Part shown: piece after piece, positions 56,109 through 62,162 of the stretch
How the letters are laid out: each line of letters starts with the position of its first letter
Numbering within the stretch: the stretch's first letter is position 1
Assembly (NCBI RefSeq): GCF_025351295.1
Contig: NZ_JANXWD010000142.1
Location: 1-62,162, forward strand
Length of the DNA: 62,162 nucleotides
Direction of reading: 5' to 3'
Source: Phenylobacterium sp.
Lineage (GTDB): Bacteria; Pseudomonadota; Alphaproteobacteria; Caulobacterales; Caulobacteraceae
Notes under the pieces: generated by a model
Seen by the model: the letters and a program-made list of their open reading frames with translations, nothing else
What the model was told of the DNA's origin: nothing
Databases searched by the model: none
Translations under genes and position numbers: made by a program

Positions 56109-57599
56109 TCAGGCCGCCAGTTTCGGCGCCGGGCGCGCGGCCTGTCCGGCGGGGCCGGAAAACCGCAGCGTCCCGTCCTCCAGCTTGGCGTAACGCAGGC
56201 TCATCAGGTCGAGGGCATAGTTCTGGTTCAGCCGCCACGGCGGCTTGGTCCCCTGCTTGGGGAACTTCGCCATCGCGCGCTGCACATATCCGGAGGAGAA
56301 ATCGAGCCAGGGCGTGTGTTCGACGTCCGGATCGTCGTTCACCGGGGTCGCCTGGCGCTGGCCGGTCTTCTTCATGTGATTGAGCACGCGGCAGACGTAC
56401 TCGCACGTCAGGTCGCACTTCAGGGTCCACGACGCGTTGGTGTAGCCGAAGGCGGAGGCCATGTTCGGCACGCCTTCGTACATCATGCCCTTGTAGCTGA
56501 GCGTCTGGCTGGCATCGACGCGGCGGCCGTCCACCGAGATCTCCATGCCGTTCCAGACCTCGAGGACCAGGCCGGTGGCGCTGACGATGACGTCGGCCTC
56601 CAGCTCCAGGCCGGACGTGAGGCGGATGCCGGTCTCGGTGAAGGTGTCGATGTGGTCGGTGACCACCGAGGCGCGGCCGGCCCTGATCTCGCGGAACATG
56701 TCGGCGTCCGGCACCAGGCACAGGCGCTGGTCCCAGGGATTGTAGGTGGGGGTGAAGTGCTTATCGACGTCGTAGTCGGGGCCGAGTTCCTCGCGGACCA
56801 GCTTGAGGATCTGCGCCTTGACCGCCGCCGGCTTCTCGCGGGCCAGCTTGAAAAAGTACATCCCGCCCAGCACGTTGCGGGCGCGGACGAGGTCATAGGC
56901 CAGCTTGCTGGGCAGCCACTTGCGCAGCCGGTTGGCCATGGCGTCCTCGGCGGGCCGCGAGACCACATAGGTGGGCGAGCGCTGCAGCATGGTCACGTGG
57001 ACGGCGGTCCTGGCCATCTCCGGCACCAGGGTCACGGCCGTTGCGCCCGAACCGATCACCACCACCTGCTTGCCGGCGTAGTCCAGATCCGTGGGCCACT
57101 TCTGCGGGTGGACCAGGGCGCCTTTGAAGTCGGCGACGCCCGGGAATTCCGGGGTGTAGCCGCCCTCGTAGGAATAGTAGCCACCGCACAGGAAGAGGAA
57201 GTTGCAGGTGAAATGCCGGACCTTGCCGGCCACCTCCGCCTCCACCGTCCAGGCAGCGTCCGGCGTGGACCAGGCGGCGCGCTTGACCATGTGGCCATAG
57301 CGGATGTGGTGGTCGATGCCGTTCTCGGCGGCCGTGTCGCGGACGTACTTCAGGATCGAGGGCCCGTCGGCGATGGCCTTGGCCTCCGTCCACGGCTTGA
57401 AGGCATAGCCCAGGGTGTACATGTCGCTGTCCGAGCGGATGCCGGGATAGCGGAACAGGTCCCAGGTGCCGCCGATCGCCTCGCGGCCTTCCAGGATCAC
57501 ATAGCTGCGGTCACGGCAGGCGGTCTTCAGGTGGTAGCCGGCGCCGATGCCCGAGAGGCCCGCGCCCACGATCACCACGTCGAAGTGTTCGATAGCCAT
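56109..57599 (-). CDS. flavin-containing monooxygenase, Baeyer-Villiger type
   Basis: The 496-residue product has an FAD site VVIVGAGLSGIGAGYHL at the N terminus, the BVMO fingerprint FKGALVHPQKWP (FxGxxxHxxxW) at about 158-169, and an NADPH site VVVIGSGATAVTLVPE. TWDLFRYPGIRSDSDMYTLG is also typical. Such enzymes (EthA-like) insert oxygen next to ketones or oxidise sulfides and thioamides, using NADPH. Start ATG at 57599. It is downstream of the phosphotransferase gene, 65 bp away. Confidence 0.9.
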   Translation of the reverse strand: MAIEHFDVVIVGAGLSGIGAGYHLKTACRDRSYVILEGREAIGGTWDLFRYPGIRSDSDMYTLGYAFKPWTEAKAIADGPSILKYVRDTAAENGIDHHIRYGHMVKRAAWSTPDAAWTVEAEVAGKVRHFTCNFLFLCGGYYSYEGGYTPEFPGVADFKGALVHPQKWPTDLDYAGKQVVVIGSGATAVTLVPEMARTAVHVTMLQRSPTYVVSRPAEDAMANRLRKWLPSKLAYDLVRARNVLGGMYFFKLAREKPAAVKAQILKLVREELGPDYDVDKHFTPTYNPWDQRLCLVPDADMFREIRAGRASVVTDHIDTFTETGIRLTSGLELEADVIVSATGLVLEVWNGMEISVDGRRVDASQTLSYKGMMYEGVPNMASAFGYTNASWTLKCDLTCEYVCRVLNHMKKTGQRQATPVNDDPDVEHTPWLDFSSGYVQRAMAKFPKQGTKPPWRLNQNYALDLMSLRYAKLEDGTLRFSGPAGQAARPAPKLAA

Positions 57600-57664
57600 G
57601 TCGCGTCCGGTCCCCGTCTCGTCGCCGCAGCATAAATGATCGCTGATAATCTACCAACGGGCGG

Positions 57665-58741
57665 TCAGGTCAGCACCGCCAGCGCGCCGTGGTCGTGGAT
57701 GTGGTCGGCGGCGCTGCCCAGCATCTGCATGAACATGTCATCGCCGCGGGCGGTGCGGACCACGATCATCGAGGCGAAGAATGCGGTCAGGAACAGCTGG
57801 AAACCGCCCTGCCCGTAGTGCCGCGCGAGATCGGCCGGCGAATAGCCGGTGACGCCAAGCTCCGTGAGCGTGCGGTGGTAAAGCGCCAGCAGCTCCGGCT
57901 CAGCCGCCCGGCGAGCCTGCGGGGTCAGGGCGCCGGCCAGGAAATAGGCCACGTCGGTCGCCCCGGCCGCATAGGCGAAGGATTGCCAGTCCAGCACGGT
58001 GACGGGCCGGCCGCCGGCTGGCGTCCCGAACATCATGTTGTCGGGGCGGAAGTCGTGGTGCGCCAGGCAGCGCGGGCCATCGTGCAGCGCACCATAGGCC
58101 CCCCACCGCGCCGTGAGCGCCTCGCCCACCTCGATCCAGTACGGCTGCAGGCGCTCGGCGTAGCGTTCGCGGAAGCCCTGCCAGAGGCCCGTCACCAGCT
58201 CCGGGGTGATCGTGCTGGGCGGCGCGGCCCGGGCGCCCGACACCCAGGGCAGGTCCTCCAGGCCGTCGTCGTCCCAGTGCGAGGCGTGCAGGCGGGCCGC
58301 CTGTTCGACCGCCAGGCGCGCCTGGTCCAGGGTGACGCCCTTCAGCTGGTCGCCCTGCTCGGCCGGGGTCAGGTCCTCCATCATCAGCACGAACTCGCCG
58401 GTGGCGTCGTCGGCGTCGGTGAAGAAGCAGCGCGGGGTGGAGACCAGAGCGCCGGCGGCCAGCGTCCTGTAGAAGTTCACCTCGCGGACGTAGTTGCCCA
58501 GCATCACGCCGGTGCGGCGGCTGTCCTCGTCCGGCGAGGGGAACTTGCCGACGATCGAGGCCGGCGCGCCCTCACCGCCTCGCGCGTAGCGGAGCTTGAA
58601 CCGCACGCTCTCGCCGATCTGGCCGGAGCCGACGTTGGCCGCGTCGAACGCAGCGACCACCGCGTCCACGCCGCCGGCCTGCAGCACCTGCGTCAGCCAG
58701 GCCGCGTCGACCGCACCGGGCCGGCGGATGTCCGGGGTCAT
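57665..58741 (-). CDS. phosphotransferase family (APH-like) protein
   Basis: The 358-residue protein has the aminoglycoside-phosphotransferase/choline-kinase fold: catalytic region CLAHHDFRPDNMMFG (HxDxxxxN, around 229-243) and VTVLDWQSFAYA with the metal Asp. The P-loop-like part (VGSGQIGESVRFKLRY) is at the N end. It resembles the DUF1679/ecdysteroid-kinase-like and acyl-CoA-dehydrogenase-associated kinases, so a small alcohol is a likely substrate. Its start overlaps the NTF2 gene's stop by four bases. Confidence 0.85.
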   Translation of the reverse strand: MTPDIRRPGAVDAAWLTQVLQAGGVDAVVAAFDAANVGSGQIGESVRFKLRYARGGEGAPASIVGKFPSPDEDSRRTGVMLGNYVREVNFYRTLAAGALVSTPRCFFTDADDATGEFVLMMEDLTPAEQGDQLKGVTLDQARLAVEQAARLHASHWDDDGLEDLPWVSGARAAPPSTITPELVTGLWQGFRERYAERLQPYWIEVGEALTARWGAYGALHDGPRCLAHHDFRPDNMMFGTPAGGRPVTVLDWQSFAYAAGATDVAYFLAGALTPQARRAAEPELLALYHRTLTELGVTGYSPADLARHYGQGGFQLFLTAFFASMIVVRTARGDDMFMQMLGSAADHIHDHGALAVLT

Positions 58742-59091
58742 GCCGGCAGCGGGTGGACGTAGACCTCGTTCAGCGCGATCCGGTCGCCCCGCAGGATCAC
58801 CAGGTCGAAGCCGCGCATCCGTCCGGCCGACCCGCCCTCGCCCATCGCCGCGTACCAGCGACCGCAGTAGCCGCCGGGAATCGGCCAGGTCTCGTCGGGC
58901 GTGTAGAGCGTGGGCGGCAGGGCGGCGAACAGGCCGGTCAGGTAGTCGCGCAGCGCCGCCCCGCCGGTGATGCCGGCCGCGGTCTGCGGGTCCTTGTAGA
59001 CGCAGTCGTCCGTATAGAAGCCGACCAGCGCCGGCACGTCCTTGTCCGACCAGGCCTGCAGCCAGCGGGCGTTGAAGTCCACGATGTCCAT
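58738..59091 (-). CDS. NTF2-like (SnoaL-type) protein
   Basis: The 117-residue protein has the cone-shaped NTF2 fold: FNARWLQAWSDKDVPALVGF, YTDDCVYKDPQTAAGITGG, and a last strand GFDLVILRGDRIALNEVYVH. SnoaL-type proteins include cyclases, isomerases and hydrolases. Its ATG overlaps the oxidoreductase stop by one base (TGATG) and its stop overlaps the kinase start, so the three form one coupled operon. Confidence 0.82.
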   Translation of the reverse strand: MDIVDFNARWLQAWSDKDVPALVGFYTDDCVYKDPQTAAGITGGAALRDYLTGLFAALPPTLYTPDETWPIPGGYCGRWYAAMGEGGSAGRMRGFDLVILRGDRIALNEVYVHPLPA

Positions 59092-60398
59092 CAGGCCTGC
59101 GCTCCCAGCACCCGGGCCCGGTGGTCCTCGGTGAAGATCTCCGGCGGCGCCATCTCGGGCCCGGCCATCACCGCGATCCCGTGCATCTTCAGGCTCGGGT
59201 CGACGGCGCCGCGGTCGTAGTAGCTGTGGCGGCGCGCGCGGGCGGCGTCGCCGAACTCCATGTCGATGGCGGCCTGCAGGCTGGCGGCGAACCGCAGCCG
59301 GCGCATCCGCTCCGCCCGCTCCTCGGCAAAGGGGGCGAAGGCGCGCGTCGACCAGTCGTCGCCGGCCGTCAGGATATCGCTGACGATGCGCACGTCGCGA
59401 TAGGTGATCGACAGGCCCAGGCCGATGATCGGGTCGTTCCAGCCGGCCGCGTCGCCCACCAGCACCACGCCCTGCGCAAACGGCTCATCGGTCCAGCTGT
59501 CGGCGTTGATGTAGCTGAACAGCGGCCCCGCCGGGCGGCCGGCCACCAGGTGCCGGTTCTCGGGGCTGCAACTGACCGCGAAGGCGTCCAGGAACCGGCG
59601 CGGGCCGTCGTCGCCCTTGAACCGCCGCGCCTCGTCCAGGGCGTAGCCGCCATAGACCCGCACCTTGCCGCCGCCCTGGGGAAAGGCGAGGAAACCGAAA
59701 TCGCCCTCGGTGCCGATCGCCTGCAGGTCGTCGCGCCAGCCCTCGGCGCCCTCGACCAGCAGGCCAGCGAACCAGTGGTGCGGCTTGTCCTGATGCAGGG
59801 CGATGCCGGCCGCCTCGCGCACCTGGGACGTGCGGCCGTCCGCGCCCACCAGCAGCCGGGCCGTGGCCGTGCGCGTTTCGCCGCCCACCTCGAAGGTCAC
59901 GTGGGGCGCGGCGCCGCCGACCGCCTCAGTCACCGTCACGCCGCGCAGGGTCTCGGCGCCCGCTGCCCCGGCCGCGTCGAACAGGGTTTGGCAGTGCTTG
60001 GGATGGCCGATGCACAGCGGCCCGGGCACGCCGGGGCGGAAGATGTTCAGCGGCAGGGCCTCGGCCTCGGCCGCGGCCGGGTCGCGGCCCTCGTCGAAGG
60101 TCACGTGGCGACTCAGGTGATGGCCGCCGGCCCCCAGCAGCAGGTCGTAGAGGCCCACCTGGCGCACCTCGTCCACGCCCCACGGCGCGATCCACTCGCC
60201 GCGCACCCGGTCCTGGTAGGTCAGCGACTGCTCCAGCAGCAGAACCGAGCGGCCCGCACGCGCCATCACGGTCGCCAGCGCCGATCCGCCGATCCCACCG
60301 CCCACGATGATCAGGTCGTAGCTTGTCACGCGCTCGGTCCTCGCGCCGGCTGAAGTGCGGCCGGGGCGAAGGATCACGTCCGACGCCGCGTCATTCAA
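59091..60398 (-). CDS. FAD-dependent oxidoreductase (PHBH/UbiH-like)
   Basis: The 435-residue protein has the Rossmann motif DLIIVGGGIGGSALATVMAR after a non-conserved leader, the mid motif LLVGADGRTSQVREAAG (DG fingerprint) and the second FAD motif GVVLVGDAAGWNDPIIGLGL. These are group A flavin monooxygenase/halogenase features. The true start may be GTG at 60329 (VTSYDLII), which would remove 23 residues. It heads the coupled three-gene operon. Confidence 0.85.
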   Translation of the reverse strand: MNDAASDVILRPGRTSAGARTERVTSYDLIIVGGGIGGSALATVMARAGRSVLLLEQSLTYQDRVRGEWIAPWGVDEVRQVGLYDLLLGAGGHHLSRHVTFDEGRDPAAAEAEALPLNIFRPGVPGPLCIGHPKHCQTLFDAAGAAGAETLRGVTVTEAVGGAAPHVTFEVGGETRTATARLLVGADGRTSQVREAAGIALHQDKPHHWFAGLLVEGAEGWRDDLQAIGTEGDFGFLAFPQGGGKVRVYGGYALDEARRFKGDDGPRRFLDAFAVSCSPENRHLVAGRPAGPLFSYINADSWTDEPFAQGVVLVGDAAGWNDPIIGLGLSITYRDVRIVSDILTAGDDWSTRAFAPFAEERAERMRRLRFAASLQAAIDMEFGDAARARRHSYYDRGAVDPSLKMHGIAVMAGPEMAPPEIFTEDHRARVLGAQA

Positions 60399-60410
60399 AT
60401 GAAATGCGCG

Positions 60411-60986
60411 TCAGCCCGCCGCCCGCAGATGGGCCCGCTCGTTCAGGCTGACCACGTTGCGCTGGCCCGAGCGGGCGCACATGTAGCGGTGGACGCTGGT
60501 GTAGTCGGGCTCGAAGAACAGCCTGGGAGCCATGCCCAGCACATGCGCCGTCCAGACGTTGATCACCCCGCCGTGGCAGAATACCACCACCCGCTGGCCG
60601 GGATGGGCCTGGACCAGCGCCTCCAGCGTCTCGACCACGGTGGCCTGGAAGCTCGCGATGTCGACCTTATGCTCGCCGGTCCCCATGCGCAGCCAGGCCG
60701 CATAGTCCTCGCGCTTCAGCACCTCCATCGGAACATAGGCGCCGGCGTCGCGGTCGAACTCGCAGATGCCGTCGTGGCAGGTGACGCGGTGGCCGGCCTG
60801 GGCGGCGAACGGCTCGGCCGTTTGCTTCGCCCGCTGCATGGTGGAGGCATAGACCGCGTCGACCGCTTCCTCCGCCAGCCAGGCGGCCACGCGCCGGGCC
60901 TGGTCATGGCCCTCGGCGGAGAGCGGCGGATCGGCGGTGTCGTCGCGCCGCTCGGGCAGGCCGTGGCGCACCAGGATCAGTTCCAT
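60411..60986 (-). CDS. histidine phosphatase family protein
   Basis: The 191-residue protein has the RHG motif in LILVRHGLPERRDD (His nucleophile), the STMQRAKQTAEPFA arginine/helix and the second His in VFCHGGVINVWTA. Members (phosphoglycerate mutase fold) act on small phosphates, often sugar or nucleotide. The start ATG at 60986 is chosen because the motif begins two residues later. It is 12 bp upstream of the oxidoreductase's first possible start, so it may begin the same transcript. Confidence 0.88.
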   Translation of the reverse strand: MELILVRHGLPERRDDTADPPLSAEGHDQARRVAAWLAEEAVDAVYASTMQRAKQTAEPFAAQAGHRVTCHDGICEFDRDAGAYVPMEVLKREDYAAWLRMGTGEHKVDIASFQATVVETLEALVQAHPGQRVVVFCHGGVINVWTAHVLGMAPRLFFEPDYTSVHRYMCARSGQRNVVSLNERAHLRAAG

Positions 60987-61084
60987 CGAAGCCCCGCGCC
61001 GCGCCCGCGCCATCGGGATCGACGCGCCCGCCGTCCAGCTAGGTCGGCGCCGTAACGGCAGTCGAGCGATTCAGGCGGAAGGGA

Positions 61085-61231
61085 TCAGGCAGGACGGGTC
61101 TGCGCGCGCTGGGCGCGGGCCATGCGATGCGCCCAGTCGGGAAGCTGCTTGCCGGCGCCGCGGCGCGAACGTCCAGACCCCGGCCGCATCATCGATGCAA
61201 CGGTAGACACCAGCGGACGCCAAAGCTTCAC
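61085..61231 (-). CDS. possible small basic protein, 48 aa
   Basis: A GTG at 61231 with GGAGGGTT upstream opens a 48-codon frame (VKLWRPLVSTVASMM, then RSRRGAGKQLPDWAH). Composition is Arg-rich and no family is recognised. It may be chance. Confidence 0.25.
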   Translation of the reverse strand: MKLWRPLVSTVASMMRPGSGRSRRGAGKQLPDWAHRMARAQRAQTRPA

Positions 61232-61433
61232 GACGAGGAACCCTCCAGTCGACTCTGCGTCAACCTGCCACACCTGTACCTGATCCCGGCCGCGCACGGA
61301 AGGTGCGACGGCAGGCGCTACGGCGCGACGCGATGCATTGCCCTTCGGAGGGCAGATTTGCGGGACGATTGTCTCAATATGGGACAGTGGTGCGGCGAGC
61401 GCCCGCCCCGACCAGCACGCGGCCGCGAAGGAC

Positions 61434-61482
61434 TACGCCCCAGGCGTATGCGCAGCCTTAGCGAAACTACGTCCCAGGCGTA
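61434..61482 (+). repeat. pair of direct repeats TACGYCCCAGGCGTA
   Basis: TACGCCCCAGGCGTA (61434-61448) and TACGTCCCAGGCGTA (61468-61482) differ at one base and each is itself an inverted repeat (TACGCC/GGCGTA). They lie 34 bp apart just before the decayed toxin gene and may be operators, or the scar of a deletion. Confidence 0.6.
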
Positions 61483-61489
61483 GGTAGCA

Positions 61490-61660
61490 TTGGGCGAGGT
61501 ATGTGTTCGATATGGCGAGGTTCGCGATCTGGCGTTCGGCAACATCCGGGGACGTCTCTTCGTGTGCGTCTTCGCCGACCGGGGCATGGAGCGGCGGGTG
61601 ATCTCGCTGCGCAAGGCGAACAGTCGAGAGGTAGAGCGGTATGGCCAAGACCTTGAGTAA
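61490..61660 (+). pseudogene. BrnT-like toxin, N-terminally truncated
   Basis: The frame reads YGEVRDLAFGNIRGRLFVCV, FADRGMERRVISLRKANSRE and VERYGQ, the C-terminal half of BrnT RNase toxins (GE.R..A.G...GR.FVCVF, R.ISARKAN.RE). Only about 57 codons remain (61490-61660, from a TTG after a TAG stop); the family is about 90 residues and the N-terminal half is absent. The 3' end overlaps the antitoxin gene by 20 bp, as in intact systems. The toxin is probably inactive. Confidence 0.7.
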
Positions 61661-61970
61661 GGCGGCGCGGGACGCGCTGGCGGCGACGGACTGGAGCAAG
61701 GTCGATGCCATGACCGACGCGGACCTCGCCCGGCAGATCGCCACCAATGCCGACGCCGCGCCGGACATGGCGCCGCAGGTCGATGTGCGCGCGATCCGCC
61801 GCGCGACCGGCATGACCCAGGCGCAGTTCGCCGCCGCCTATGAATTCAGCGTCCGCACGGTGCAGGAGTGGGAGCGCGGCGCCAAGCGGCCGAGCGGTCC
61901 GGCCCGGACCCTGCTGCGCGCCATCAGGGGCGACCCCGAGGGCCTGCGCAGGGCGCTCGCCGCCGCTTAG
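61641..61970 (+). CDS. XRE-type HTH antitoxin partner of BrnT
   Basis: The 109-residue protein has an N-terminal part with MTDADLARQIATNADAAPDM and an XRE helix-turn-helix at about 55-105 (IRRATGMTQAQFAAAYEFSV, RTVQEWERGAKRPSGPARTL). This is the HTH-fused antitoxin that accompanies BrnT-type toxins in many alphaproteobacteria; it should bind the operator and the toxin. The gene is intact though its toxin is not. It is convergent with the tRNA gene. Confidence 0.82.
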   Translation: MAKTLSKAARDALAATDWSKVDAMTDADLARQIATNADAAPDMAPQVDVRAIRRATGMTQAQFAAAYEFSVRTVQEWERGAKRPSGPARTLLRAIRGDPEGLRRALAAA

Positions 61971-62025
61971 GGCGCATTGGTGGTGTGCGGCGCAAATCCT
62001 GCGAAGCCCGGCGGGCGAAGCAGGA

Positions 62026-62115
62026 TGGCGGTGACGCAGGGATTCGAACCCTGGATACGCTTTCACGTATGACGATTTAGCAAACCGTTGCCTTCAGCCA
62101 CTCGGCCACGTCACC
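62026..62115 (-). tRNA. tRNA-Ser(GCT)
   Basis: On the minus strand the gene starts GGTGACGTGGCCGAGTGGCT at 62115, has the anticodon loop TTGCTAA (anticodon GCT), a long variable arm (CATACGTGAAAGCGTATC) and the T-arm GGGTTCGAATCCC, with an acceptor stem closing CGTCACC-G and a genomic CCA at 62026-62028. It decodes AGC and AGU. The variable arm and anticodon fit class II serine tRNA. Confidence 0.95.
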
Positions 62116-62162
62116 TACCGGCGGGCGCCTGGAGCGTCCGCGGGAGCGGCGGTTCTTAGCGG

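Overview
The window is about 62 kb of GC-rich (roughly 70%) chromosomal DNA from an alphaproteobacterium, most likely a member of the Caulobacteraceae (Phenylobacterium or Caulobacter type). This rests on three things: the alphaproteobacterial gene order rpoZ-rsh-pyrE-pdxJ-acpS-lepB-rnc-era-recO-parC, two PEPxxWA-CTERM proteins, and an EcfG/SigT-type promoter in front of an ECF sigma factor. The genus is an inference. Coding density is high and there is one tRNA, tRNA-Ser(GCT), at the right end. I see no prophage, insertion sequence or CRISPR array.

Region 1 (0-16 kb, mostly minus strand) is the housekeeping island for DNA topology (parC), repair (recO), ribosome and RNA processing (era, rnc), secretion (lepB), lipid and cofactor synthesis (acpS, pdxJ), pyrimidines (pyrE) and stringent response (rsh, rpoZ). 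Accessory genes interrupt it: a START-like protein and a small secreted protein between acpS and lepB; a DUF2141 protein, a frameshifted carotenoid oxygenase and a PEPxxWA-CTERM protein between pyrE and rsh. An orphan antitoxin lies beyond parC.

Region 2 (16-34 kb) is mixed: a sulfotransferase, a TauD-type dioxygenase, a TIGR03118 PEP-CTERM protein, folK (without a recognisable start codon) head to head with a NYN-domain protein and a family 5 uracil-DNA glycosylase, an M20 peptidase, an N-acyl-D-amino-acid deacylase, a TonB-dependent receptor with an exported phosphatase, then dapA-smpB-GNAT divergent from a soluble lytic transglycosylase, and a TetR regulator.

Region 3 (34-48 kb) has two RNA/SAM methyltransferase genes, a TumE-like toxin with its HTH antitoxin, the HrpB helicase, an APC permease and an MBL hydrolase. 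It ends in a block of six signalling genes: an OmpR/EnvZ-type pair, then a MASE1-PAS histidine kinase, a FixJ-type regulator, a lone receiver and an unusual N-terminal-HTH/C-terminal-receiver protein. A 16-bp palindrome, CTATAC-N4-GTATAG, occurs upstream of each of the last two genes and may be the FixJ-type regulator's operator.

Region 4 (48-62 kb) carries a single-polypeptide EgtB-EgtD ergothioneine enzyme divergent from an ECF sigma factor, kynureninase, an acyl-CoA ligase, a GST, a Baeyer-Villiger-type monooxygenase, a coupled FAD oxidoreductase/NTF2/phosphotransferase operon, a histidine phosphatase, and a decayed BrnT toxin with an intact HTH antitoxin next to the tRNA. Long inverted repeats of at least two sequence families sit in many of the intergenic gaps.
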